DNA of 8,551 nucleotides from Actinomycetota bacterium (GCA_010024485.1 RGGX01000049.1:1-8551); one strand, 5' to 3'. Shown: positions 1 to 6,534, counted from the stretch's first letter. Made by a program: numbers and translations. Notes: generated from the letters alone by a model not told the origin.

Positions 1-2508
1 GACGAGGCGACCGCCTTCGCCGACGAACTCAAGTACATCCTCGTGACGCAGCGCGCGGCCTTCAATAGCCCGGTCTGGTTCAACATCGGTGTCCCTGGCG
101 TGCGTCAGCAGGCGAGCGCCTGCTTCATCCTCTCCGTCGACGACACCATGAACTCGATCCTCAACTGGTACCGCGAGGAGGGCGTCATCTTCAAGGGTGG
201 CTCCGGATCGGGTGTCAACCTCTCCAAGATCCGCTCGAGCGCCGAACTGCTCGAGGGCGGCGGCACCGCCTCCGGCCCGGTCAGCTTCATGCGCGGAGCC
301 GACGCGTCCGCCGGCACCATCAAGTCGGGCGGCAAGACCCGTCGCGCCGCCAAGATGGTCATGCTCAACGTCGACCACCCCGACGTCGAGGAGTTCGTCT
401 GGTGCAAGGTCAAGGAGGAGCGCAAGGCCCGCGTGCTGCGCGATGCCGGTTTCGACATGGACCTCGACGGCGCCGACTCGTTCTCGATCCAGTACCAGAA
501 CGCCAACAACTCGGTCCGCGTGTCCGACGAGTTCATGCAGGCCGTCGTCGAAGACGCCGACTGGGCTCTGCGGGCGGTCACCGACGGCTCGGTCATCAAG
601 ACGATGCGCGCTCGCGACCTGTGGCGTCAGATGGCCCAGGCCTCCTGGGAGTGCGCCGACCCGGGCCTGCAGTTCGACACCACGATCAACCGCTGGCACA
701 CCGCGGCCAACACCGATCGCATCAACGGCTCGAACCCCTGCTCGGAATACATGCACATCGACAACTCGGCCTGCAACCTGGCGTCGATCAACCTCCTCAA
801 GTACCTCGACACCGACGGCACCTTCGACGTCGACGCCTACCGGCACACCGTCGAGGTGGTGTTCACCGCTCAGGAGATCCTCGTCGGGCGGGCCGACTAC
901 CCGACGGAGATGATCGGCGAGAACAGCCGCAAGTTCCGTCAGCTTGGTCTCGGCTACGCCAACCTCGGCGCCCTGCTCATGGCCCTCGGCTACGCCTACG
1001 ACTCGCCCGAGGGTCGGGCGTGGGCCGCAGCGCTCACCTCGCTGATGACGGGGCACGCCTACGCGACCAGCGCCCGTACCTCAGCCCGTCTCGGACCCTT
1101 CGAGGGTTTCGAGGAGAACGCCGAGCACATGCTCCGGGTGCTCGGCATGCACCGTGACGCCGCCTACGCGATCGAGGGCGACGACGTGGTCCCGGGTGAT
1201 CTGCTGGGGGCCGGCCAGCAGGCCTGGGAGGCCGCGGTCCGCGACGGCAACGCTCACGGCATTCGCAACAGTCAGGCATCGGTCCTTGCGCCGACCGGCA
1301 CGATCGGTCTGATGATGGACTGCGACACGACCGGCATTGAGCCCGACCTCGGTCTGGTGAAGATGAAGAAGCTGGTCGGCGGCGGCACCATGTCGATCGT
1401 CAACCAGACGATTCCCCGCGCCCTCGCGCGCTTGGGCTACGACGACCAGCAGGTCGAGGACATCACCGCCTACATCGACGAGAACAAGTCGATCCTCGGC
1501 GCTCCGCACCTCGCGGCTGAGCACGTCCCGGTGTTCGCCTGCTCCATGGGTGACAACACCATCCACTACGAGGGTCACGTCCGCATGATGGGCGCGGTGC
1601 AGCCGTTCCTGTCGGGAGCGATCTCTAAGACGGTGAACATGCCCGAGGAGGCCACCGTCGAGGACGTCGAGGCGCTGCATCAGCTCTCCTGGGAGCTCGG
1701 CCTGAAGGCTGTCGCGATCTACCGCGACAACTGCAAGGTCGCCCAGCCCCTCTCCACCGCCAAGAAGGAGAGCGACGACGACGATGACGCCGTCGAGGCC
1801 GCTGGAGAGATGGCTGCCCAGGTCATCGAGAAGGCGGCGCAGCGCGCGGTCCGCCAGAAGTTGCCGCGCACCCGTACCTCCAAGACCTTCGAGTTCCGCG
1901 TCGCCGACTGCAAGGGCTTCGCCACGGTCGGTGAGTACGAGCACGGTCAGCCGGGCGAGATCTTCCTGACGGTCTCCAAGCAGGGCTCCACCCTCGCGGG
2001 GATCATGGACGCCTTCGCGAAGTCGATCAGCTACGGCCTCCAGTACGGGGTGCCGATCCGCGCCTACGTCGAGGCCTTCGTCAACATGAAGTTCGAGCCG
2101 GCCGGTATGACCGACGACCCGGATGTCCGGTTCGCCGGGTCGATCATGGATTACCTGTTCCGTCGTCTCGCCCTCGAGTACATGACCTACGACGAGCGCG
2201 CTGAACTCGGCATCTTCACTGTGGCGGAGCGCACCCAGCCCACCCTTCCCGGGGTTGAGGAGTCGGTGATCGAGACGTCGACTGGCAGCGAGGTGGTCGC
2301 CGATCCGAAGAGCGTTCCCTCGGCCGCCGATCTCGTCGCCGGCCTCGAGGCGGGCACCATCGAGCCGACCGTGGAGGACAACACGCCGGCCCGTGGGGCC
2401 ATCCGCCCCGTCGACGCTCCCATGTGCATGCAGTGCGGTGTCCACATGGTTCGCGCCGGTTCCTGCCACGCCTGTCCGTCCTGCGGGAGCACCTCAGGCT
2501 GCAGCTGA
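1..2508 (+). CDS. nrdJ: Adenosylcobalamin-dependent (class II) ribonucleoside-diphosphate reductase NrdJ, 5'-truncated
   Basis: Reduces ribonucleotides to deoxyribonucleotides in the cytoplasm, using adenosylcobalamin to create the active-site thiyl radical. The frame is open from base 1 and has no start, so the N-terminus is outside the window; about 835 residues remain of a family usually 900-1000 long. Visible landmarks are SACFILSVDD with the first redox cysteine (codon 121-123), NPCSEY (733-750) holding the Asn/Cys/Glu radical triad, the second redox cysteine in NSACNLAS (codon 772-774), and PTGTIG (1291-1308). An acidic Asp-rich linker lies near 1770-1800, followed by a TSCPD-type domain (about 1870-2200). 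The Cys-rich C-terminal tail has CMQC at 2425-2436, then CHACPSC and a final GCS; such tails pass electrons from thioredoxin-like donors and may bind zinc. No intein interrupts the visible part. A B12 riboswitch, if present, would be upstream and out of view. The identification is firm; cofactor class follows from the family. Confidence 0.96.
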   Translation, partial: DEATAFADELKYILVTQRAAFNSPVWFNIGVPGVRQQASACFILSVDDTMNSILNWYREEGVIFKGGSGSGVNLSKIRSSAELLEGGGTASGPVSFMRGADASAGTIKSGGKTRRAAKMVMLNVDHPDVEEFVWCKVKEERKARVLRDAGFDMDLDGADSFSIQYQNANNSVRVSDEFMQAVVEDADWALRAVTDGSVIKTMRARDLWRQMAQASWECADPGLQFDTTINRWHTAANTDRINGSNPCSEYMHIDNSACNLASINLLKYLDTDGTFDVDAYRHTVEVVFTAQEILVGRADYPTEMIGENSRKFRQLGLGYANLGALLMALGYAYDSPEGRAWAAALTSLMTGHAYATSARTSARLGPFEGFEENAEHMLRVLGMHRDAAYAIEGDDVVPGDLLGAGQQAWEAAVRDGNAHGIRNSQASVLAPTGTIGLMMDCDTTGIEPDLGLVKMKKLVGGGTMSIVNQTIPRALARLGYDDQQVEDITAYIDENKSILGAPHLAAEHVPVFACSMGDNTIHYEGHVRMMGAVQPFLSGAISKTVNMPEEATVEDVEALHQLSWELGLKAVAIYRDNCKVAQPLSTAKKESDDDDDAVEAAGEMAAQVIEKAAQRAVRQKLPRTRTSKTFEFRVADCKGFATVGEYEHGQPGEIFLTVSKQGSTLAGIMDAFAKSISYGLQYGVPIRAYVEAFVNMKFEPAGMTDDPDVRFAGSIMDYLFRRLALEYMTYDERAELGIFTVAERTQPTLPGVEESVIETSTGSEVVADPKSVPSAADLVAGLEAGTIEPTVEDNTPARGAIRPVDAPMCMQCGVHMVRAGSCHACPSCGSTSGCS

Positions 2509-2544
2509 CCGCGATAGCGCGGTGAGCGTCCCGGCCTGACCGGG
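2508..2544. repeat. Two small stem-loops just after nrdJ
   Basis: Two short perfect inverted repeats lie between the nrdJ stop and the main terminator: ACCGCG-ATAG-CGCGGT (2508-2523, starting on the last base of the stop codon) and CCCGG-CCTGA-CCGGG (2530-2544). Either could fold in the 3' UTR. Such short GC-rich repeats are frequent by chance in DNA of this composition, so a role in 3'-end protection or termination is only inferred. Confidence 0.35.
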
Positions 2545-2548
2545 TTCT

Positions 2549-2580
2549 CGACAGGGGGAGGTTCCGACCTCCCCCTGTCG
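2549..2580 (+). terminator. Strong stem-loop, probable nrdJ transcription terminator
   Basis: A perfect 14-bp inverted repeat, CGACAGGGGGAGGT (2549-2562) and its complement (2567-2580), encloses the tetraloop TCCG. It begins 40 nt after the nrdJ stop codon. No T-run follows, so it is not a textbook intrinsic terminator, but U-poor hairpins of this kind are common after genes in high-GC actinomycetes. Its position between nrdJ and a gene with its own promoter supports termination. Confidence 0.75.
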
Positions 2581-2696
2581 GCTGTTCGGGCGCTGGGCCC
2601 CTCAGGGCCCGGTGGTCGAGTGGATAGCCGCGGCGGGCCAGTTGGCCGGATGAACGTTCTCGGCCCGGCCCGCAGGCGCGATCGGAACACCACAGG

Positions 2697-2702
2697 TAGC
2701 AT
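2697..2702 (+). promoter_or_regulatory. Leaderless-type -10 element of fbpC
   Basis: TAGCAT fits the TANNNT -10 pattern (four of six bases of TATAAT) and ends 7 nt before the GTG start at 2710, so transcription would begin at or next to the start codon. No Shine-Dalgarno sequence precedes the GTG, which agrees with a leaderless mRNA. I see no clear -35 box near 2674-2680. The assignment rests on position and motif only. Confidence 0.5.
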
Positions 2703-2709
2703 GTGAAGC

Positions 2710-3786
2710 GTGCCTAACACCGAGGTGATCGCCGCCTCATCCGATACCGCCACACCTTCGGGCGGTCGGCTGATCGTCGACGGCGTCGGTGTGTCCTTCG
2801 GATCGCTCGATGTCCTCTCGGACATCTCCATCGACGTCGCTCCGGGCGAGATCGTCGCCCTGCTCGGGCCGAGTGGATGCGGGAAGACCACCCTGCTGCG
2901 TTCCGTCGCTGGGTTGGAGCACATCGACCGCGGCACGATCTCGGTGAACGGTCGTCTGGTGGCTGGTCGCTCCCAGCACGAGCGACCCGAGCGACGTCGC
3001 GTCGGCATGGTCTTCCAGGACTGGGCGCTCTTCCCGCACCTCAGCGTCGCCGACAACGTCGCCTACGGCCTCGCCCGTGAGGAGCGCCGGAGCGGTCGGG
3101 TCGAATCCTCGCTCGAGATGGTCGGACTGGCCGGTGCCGGCGATCGGATGCCGTCCACGCTGTCGGGGGGACAGCAACAGCGCGTCGCCCTCGCTCGCGC
3201 TCTCGCGCCTCGGCCGTCGGTGCTGCTCCTCGACGAGCCGTTCTCCAACCTCGACACCGGACTGCGGGTGCAGGTGCGCGCCGAGGTGCACCGGCTCCTG
3301 ACCGGCCTCGGGATCACCGCGGTCTTCGTCACCCACGATCAGGAGGAGGCCTTCGTGCTCGGTGACCGGGTCGCGGTCATGCGCGACGGCGCGCTCGAGC
3401 AGTTCGGCACCCCAGCGGAGCTCTACGAGGAGCCCGCCTCCGCGTGGATCGCCTCCTTCGTCGGGGACGCGAACTTCATCCCTGGACACGGTTCCGGAGC
3501 CACCGCCGAGACCGCGCTCGGGGCCGTGCCCCTGTCGCGTCCGACCCATGGGCGTGTCGATGTGCTGGTCCGGCCCGAGCATCTGCGCGTCGCGGCGGCC
3601 GAGGGAGCCGGCAATGGCACGGTGTCCAACATCGAGTACTTCGGCCATGACCACATGATCCGGGTGGACCTGGTCGACGGCACCAGGGTTGCCTGTCGCG
3701 CGCCGGGATGGCCGGCGGTGGAGCGTGGTCAGACGGTGACCGTCGGCTGCGACGGCTCGGCGTCCGCGGCCTTCGAGACCGCCTGA
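2710..3786 (+). CDS. fbpC: Fe(3+) ABC transporter ATP-binding protein (FbpC-like)
   Basis: Cytoplasmic ATPase that powers iron import through the FbpB permease. The 358 residues match the usual ~350 of FbpC/PotA-type ATPases. In order: Walker A GPSGCGKTT (53-61), Q-loop Gln103 in VFQDWALFPH, signature LSGGQQQR (151-158), Walker B VLLLDEP (171-177), H-loop His209 in VTHDQEEA, and a C-terminal TOBE-like domain (about 275-345) with VLVRPEHL. The GTG start is chosen because a TANNNT element lies 7 nt upstream; the first ~20 residues precede the conserved fold. The substrate is inferred from its neighbours: the FbpB-like permease and FbpA-like binding protein lie directly downstream but on the opposite strand, and the last 58 bp overlap the 3' end of fbpB. 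Alone, the sequence would also fit a polyamine, sulfate or thiamine transporter ATPase. Confidence 0.93.
   Translation: MPNTEVIAASSDTATPSGGRLIVDGVGVSFGSLDVLSDISIDVAPGEIVALLGPSGCGKTTLLRSVAGLEHIDRGTISVNGRLVAGRSQHERPERRRVGMVFQDWALFPHLSVADNVAYGLAREERRSGRVESSLEMVGLAGAGDRMPSTLSGGQQQRVALARALAPRPSVLLLDEPFSNLDTGLRVQVRAEVHRLLTGLGITAVFVTHDQEEAFVLGDRVAVMRDGALEQFGTPAELYEEPASAWIASFVGDANFIPGHGSGATAETALGAVPLSRPTHGRVDVLVRPEHLRVAAAEGAGNGTVSNIEYFGHDHMIRVDLVDGTRVACRAPGWPAVERGQTVTVGCDGSASAAFETA
2711..2719. promoter_or_regulatory. Iron-box half-site at the fbpC start codon
   Basis: TGCCTAACA is identical to nine bases of the iron box upstream of fbpA (6412-6420) and overlaps the GTG start codon, hence the presumed transcription start. 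The left half is poorly kept (about four of eight bases), so this is at best a degenerate DtxR/IdeR-type operator. Its place at the start of the partner gene in the same transporter makes chance less attractive, but the bases also encode residues 1-4 of FbpC. Confidence 0.35.
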
Positions 3787-5360
3787 TCGCGCCGCGTCGC
3801 GCGGAGCTCACTCCGGGCGAGCAGAAACGCCATCGGCACCGATGAGAGCGCGACGAGGGTGAGCGCCGGGCCGGCCGATCGACCGAGGAATCCCTCGCTG
3901 GTGGCATTCCAGACCCGGGTCGACAGGGTTCCGAAGCCGGTGGGGGAGAGCAGCAGGGTTGCGGGAAGCTCCTTCATGGCGGTGAGGAACACCAGTCCCG
4001 CTCCGGCGGTGAGGCCGGGTCGCAGCAGCGGGAGCATGACCCGGCGGAAGGTCTCGCGGCGCGACGCGCCGAGGAGTAGGGAGGCCTCTTCGACGCTTGG
4101 GGTCACCTGCACGACCGAGGAGCGAACCGCGCCGATCGCCTGTGGGAGGAAGAGCACGACGTACGCGAAGACGAGCATCGCGAGGGTCTGGTAGGCGACG
4201 GGCACCACCGCCGCGCCGAAGAAGACGAGGGCGAGGGCCACGACGATGCCGGGGAGGGCGTAGCCGGACCAGGAGAGTCCCTCGACCATGCGCGCCAGAC
4301 GTCCCGGCGCCCGGCGAGCGAGGAGCACCACCGGCACGGCGGCGGCCGTGGTCGCGGCGGCGGCCGCGAGCGACACCCCGAGACTGTTCAGCACCAGGTC
4401 GATCCCCGGCCACACGGGCTCGTCGATGCGCATCCCCCGCACGAGCCAGAAGCCGATCACGGCGAGTGGCACCGCAAGCGAGAGCGTGACCAACAGGGTG
4501 AGGCCGGCGAGCGCCGGGGCGCGCCACCGACCGAGGGCGACCGGGGCGGCGCGGCGCGCGCCGCCTCCGTGGAGTCGGTGGACGGACTCCCCGCGGCGGA
4601 GGCGTTGCTCCCCGCGCAGCACCGCGATGGTCAAGATGACGAGCATCAGCCCGAGCACGGCGGCTGCTCCCCGGTCGAGAGCCCCCCGGTACTGGACGTA
4701 GATCGCCCGGGTGAACGTGTCGTAGCGCAGCATGGTGACCGCGCCGAAGTCGCTCAGGGTGTAGAGCGCCACCAGCAGCGCGCCCCCGGTGATCGCGGGG
4801 CGCAACTGCGGTATCACGACCCGGACGAAGGTGTGGACCGGTGTTCGGCCGAGCACGCGGCTCGCCTCCTCGAGACCGGGGTCGAGTCGCGACCAGGCGG
4901 CACGCACCGTGAGGAGTACGTATGGGTAGGAGAACAGCGTGAGCACCGACCAGGCGCCCCAGAACCCGTAGAGCGACGGAATCGACTCGTCGCCGAGGAC
5001 CTCGGCCACCATCCCCCGCGGGCCGAGGGCGCCGATGACGGTCCAAGCTCCGACGTAGGTCGGCACGGCGAGCGGGAGCGCGGTCACCACCGTCCAGAAA
5101 CGCCGCCCGGGGAGGTCCGATCGCACGGTCAGCCAGGCCACCGGCATGGAGATGGCCACCGCGGTGAGCGTGACGGCGACGGCGAGGATGAGCGTCGACC
5201 AGAGCAGTTCGAGCGACCGCGCTGATGTGGCGACCTCGAGGGCGGAGGACCACCCGTACTCGCTCGTCCGCCAGACCAGATAGCCGAACGGCAGCGCGGC
5301 GGCGAGGGCGACGCAGACGGCGAGGACGCGGAGCGTCAGGTTCTCGCGCGGACGTGACAC
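3729..5360 (-). CDS. fbpB: Fe(3+) ABC transporter permease, two fused domains (FbpB-like)
   Basis: Integral membrane channel of the ferric iron importer. The 543 residues hold two homologous permease halves, as is normal for FbpB/ThiP-type proteins. Each half has an EAA loop that docks on the ATPase: EEASRVLGRTP...LRP (about 164-188) and EEASLLLGASRRETFRRVML (424-443). Many hydrophobic segments (for example about 10-29, 55-77, 283-305, 368-390 and 391-410) suggest about 12 membrane helices; a basic linker (about 250-282) joins the halves. The GTG start at 5360 lies 22 nt after the fbpA stop with no Shine-Dalgarno sequence, but TACGCT lies 8 nt before it, so it may have its own leaderless start or be read through from fbpA. 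The last 19 codons and stop overlap fbpC tail to tail. Substrate assignment depends on fbpA. Confidence 0.93.
   Translation of the reverse strand: MSRPRENLTLRVLAVCVALAAALPFGYLVWRTSEYGWSSALEVATSARSLELLWSTLILAVAVTLTAVAISMPVAWLTVRSDLPGRRFWTVVTALPLAVPTYVGAWTVIGALGPRGMVAEVLGDESIPSLYGFWGAWSVLTLFSYPYVLLTVRAAWSRLDPGLEEASRVLGRTPVHTFVRVVIPQLRPAITGGALLVALYTLSDFGAVTMLRYDTFTRAIYVQYRGALDRGAAAVLGLMLVILTIAVLRGEQRLRRGESVHRLHGGGARRAAPVALGRWRAPALAGLTLLVTLSLAVPLAVIGFWLVRGMRIDEPVWPGIDLVLNSLGVSLAAAAATTAAAVPVVLLARRAPGRLARMVEGLSWSGYALPGIVVALALVFFGAAVVPVAYQTLAMLVFAYVVLFLPQAIGAVRSSVVQVTPSVEEASLLLGASRRETFRRVMLPLLRPGLTAGAGLVFLTAMKELPATLLLSPTGFGTLSTRVWNATSEGFLGRSAGPALTLVALSSVPMAFLLARSELRATRRDQAVSKAADAEPSQPTVTV
4562..4604. 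repeat. Nested inverted repeat at the fbpB interdomain linker
   Basis: Outer arms CGCCTCCG (4562-4569) and CGGAGGCG (4597-4604) enclose inner arms GGAGTC (4571-4576) and GACTCC (4585-4590). All arms are perfect. The element lies within codons for the basic linker between the two permease halves (about residues 253-267). Arg/Gly-rich coding sequence at high GC can produce such repeats by chance, so function is unproven. Confidence 0.35.
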
Positions 5361-5368
5361 GGCGCCGG

Positions 5369-5374
5369 AGCGTA
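5369..5374 (-). promoter_or_regulatory. Possible internal leaderless-type -10 for fbpB
   Basis: Read on the minus strand, TACGCT ends 8 nt before the fbpB GTG start, a spacing close to those at fbpC and the MFS gene. fbpB lacks a Shine-Dalgarno sequence. A weak internal promoter would let permease mRNA start after the hairpin at the end of fbpA. TANNNT motifs occur often by chance, so this is tentative. Confidence 0.3.
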
Positions 5375-5395
5375 GGGGGCGCTCAGAGCGCCCCC
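5375..5395 (-). terminator. Perfect hairpin spanning the fbpA stop codon (attenuator or partial terminator)
   Basis: A perfect 21-bp inverted repeat has 10-bp arms, GGGGGCGCTC and its complement, around one central base; as RNA it would form a 9-bp stem with a 3-nt loop. It contains the fbpA stop codon (5383-5385) and ends 14 nt before the fbpB start. No T-run follows on the minus strand, so complete termination is doubtful. Hairpins between a binding-protein gene and its permease gene often stabilise the upstream message or limit read-through, giving more binding protein than permease; that role is inferred here. Confidence 0.55.
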
Positions 5396-6381
5396 ACCTC
5401 GATCAGGAGGTCGACGGTGCCCTCGAGGTCGGCCAGTCGGTTGAGATCGAAGGCAGGAAGGGTGAGAGAGTCGAGTCGCGGCAGGTCGGACCAGGGTTCA
5501 ACGCCATCCACCACGGGCAGCTCGTAGTTGGTCTCGGCGAAGTAGCGCTGCGACTCGTCCGAGAGCAGGCACCGTACGACCTCGGTCGCCGCCTCGACGT
5601 CGTCGGTGGTGGCGAGGACACCGGCTCCGGCCACGTTGACGAGCGCACCGGGGTCGCCATCGGAGTAGAAGCGGTTGGCGACGGGGTACCCGGGGTCCTC
5701 GGCCAGGAACCGGTATAGGTAGTAGTGGTTGACGAAACCGATGGCCACCTCGCCGGCGGCGACCGCCTCGATCACGTTGGTGTTCTTGGCGAAGGGGACC
5801 GGCCGATTCGCCATGATCCCCTCGAGCCAGGAGCGGGTGGCCTCCTCGCCGAGGAGTCCTCGGAGCGCGGTCACATGGTCCTGGAACGAGGCGTTCGTCG
5901 GCGCCCAGCCGATTCGGTCGGCCCACTCGGGATCGGTGTAGTCGGCGAAGGAGTCGGGCAGGTCGGAGGCATCGAGGAGATCGGTGTTGTAGACGACGGT
6001 TCGGGCCCGACCGGTCACCCCGACCCAGTCGGCCTGGGGGGAGATCAGATGGTCGTCGCCGACGAGGTCGAGCGTCGCCGAGTCGAGGGTGGCGAGACCG
6101 TCGTCGGCGGAGAGCAACCCGAGGAAGCCGGCTCCCTGGGAGTAGTAGACATCGGCGGGGCTGTTGTCCCCCTCCTCCTGGATGAGCAGGAGCATCTCGG
6201 CGGAGTCGCCGTAGCGGACCACGATGTCGAGGCCGGTGGAGGCAGCGCAGGCGTCGACGACCGGTTGGACGAGGTCTTCCCCGCGACCGGAGTAGAGGGT
6301 GACCGAGTCGTCGCCACCGCACGAGCTGAGGGCGAGGGCGCTGAATCCGATGAGGCTGCTGAGTGCGCGGGAGGGGGTCAT
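5383..6381 (-). CDS. fbpA: Fe(3+) ABC transporter substrate-binding lipoprotein (FbpA/FutA-like)
   Basis: Captures ferric iron outside the membrane and delivers it to FbpB. The 332 residues fit the family. The N-terminus is a lipoprotein signal peptide with a hydrophobic core and lipobox LSSC, Cys21 being the predicted lipid anchor. The mature domain opens with VTLYSGRGEDLVQPVVDA, typical of FbpA proteins, followed by SPADVYYSQGAGFLGLL (74-90). NHYYLYRF (218-225) carries the paired tyrosines (220-221) that ligate iron in the family; the Tyr-rich stretches near 79-80 fit a binding cleft. The ATG start has a good Shine-Dalgarno, AAGGA, 7 nt upstream, unlike the GTG genes nearby. It is first in a leftward unit with fbpB and has a DtxR/IdeR-like box just upstream, consistent with derepression under iron shortage. 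Other metals or thiamine cannot be excluded from sequence, but the tyrosines and iron box favour iron. Confidence 0.93.
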   Translation of the reverse strand: MTPSRALSSLIGFSALALSSCGGDDSVTLYSGRGEDLVQPVVDACAASTGLDIVVRYGDSAEMLLLIQEEGDNSPADVYYSQGAGFLGLLSADDGLATLDSATLDLVGDDHLISPQADWVGVTGRARTVVYNTDLLDASDLPDSFADYTDPEWADRIGWAPTNASFQDHVTALRGLLGEEATRSWLEGIMANRPVPFAKNTNVIEAVAAGEVAIGFVNHYYLYRFLAEDPGYPVANRFYSDGDPGALVNVAGAGVLATTDDVEAATEVVRCLLSDESQRYFAETNYELPVVDGVEPWSDLPRLDSLTLPAFDLNRLADLEGTVDLLIEVGAL

Positions 6382-6388
6382 GAAGGAA

Positions 6389-6393
6389 TCCTT
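6389..6393 (-). promoter_or_regulatory. Ribosome binding site of fbpA
   Basis: AAGGA on the minus strand, within AAAAAGGA, lies 7 nt before the ATG at 6381. It is the clearest Shine-Dalgarno of the visible starts and fixes the fbpA start. It also forms the first arm of the short palindrome AAGGATTCCTT, too tight to fold as a hairpin on its own. Confidence 0.7.
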
Positions 6394-6394
6394 T

Positions 6395-6422
6395 TTGACA
6401 CGTGTTAGGTATGCCTAACAAT
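6395..6422 (+). promoter_or_regulatory. Possible rightward promoter toward glpD
   Basis: A consensus -35 box TTGACA (6395-6400) is followed after 16 bp by AACAAT (6417-6422), four of six bases of TATAAT. Transcription would begin near 6430, giving a leader of about 105 nt to the preferred glpD start. The iron box lies in its spacer and -10. The -10 is mediocre and the direction is inferred. Confidence 0.4.
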
Positions 6423-6423
6423 A
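6403..6423. promoter_or_regulatory. DtxR/IdeR-like iron box upstream of fbpA
   Basis: TGTTAGG-TATG-CCTAACA (6403-6420) is a perfect 7-bp inverted repeat with a 4-bp centre. Aligned with the published 19-bp IdeR/DtxR consensus TTAGGTTAGSCTAACCTAA, bases 6405-6423 match 14 of 19, the left and central parts almost fully. It lies 21 bp before the fbpA ATG, over the predicted -10, where an iron-loaded DtxR-family repressor would block transcription. The AT-rich palindrome stands out in a GC-rich region. A manganese-sensing DtxR relative (MntR-type) is an alternative reader. Confidence 0.78.
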
Positions 6424-6439
6424 GGCTGGTCGCCGTCAA
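6411..6439 (-). promoter_or_regulatory. Probable leftward promoter of fbpA
   Basis: On the minus strand, TTGACG (6439-6434) is a near-consensus -35 box. With a 17-bp spacer the -10 would be AGGCAT (6416-6411), a weak match; TAGGCA one base earlier is an alternative. Transcription would start near 6404, about 23 nt before the ATG, enough for the Shine-Dalgarno. The iron box covers the -10, a normal place for repression. Confidence 0.5.
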
Positions 6440-6534
6440 CTCGCAAGTGACATCGGTCTCCTCTCGGTGTGACGATGGGGGACAAGGCGCGAGCACGGGT
6501 TGGAAGCGGGCGCCAGAGATGGAAACCTGTCACC

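Noticed and set aside
1081..2469. Long 462-residue open frame antisense to nrdJ
   Set aside because: It mirrors the strongly G/C-biased third positions of nrdJ, shows no recognisable family motif, and nrdJ is certain on the other strand.
1..2508. Possible intein or insertion in NrdJ, a frequent intein host
   Set aside because: Conserved NrdJ segments follow each other at normal spacing with no splice-junction motifs in the visible part.
2611..2700. tRNA-like stretch (GTCGAGTGGATAGC resembles a D-arm) before fbpC
   Set aside because: No GGTTCRA-type T-loop, no pairing acceptor stem and no anticodon arm that folds properly; resemblance is limited to one arm.
3808..5253. 481-residue minus-strand open frame within fbpB
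   Set aside because: Arg/Pro/Ala-rich frame shadow with no hydrophobic pattern; the fbpB frame has both EAA loops and membrane helices.
5498..6496. 332-residue minus-strand open frame overlapping fbpA in another frame
   Set aside because: Arg/Pro/His-rich out-of-frame translation; fbpA has a signal peptide, Shine-Dalgarno and conserved motifs in its own frame.
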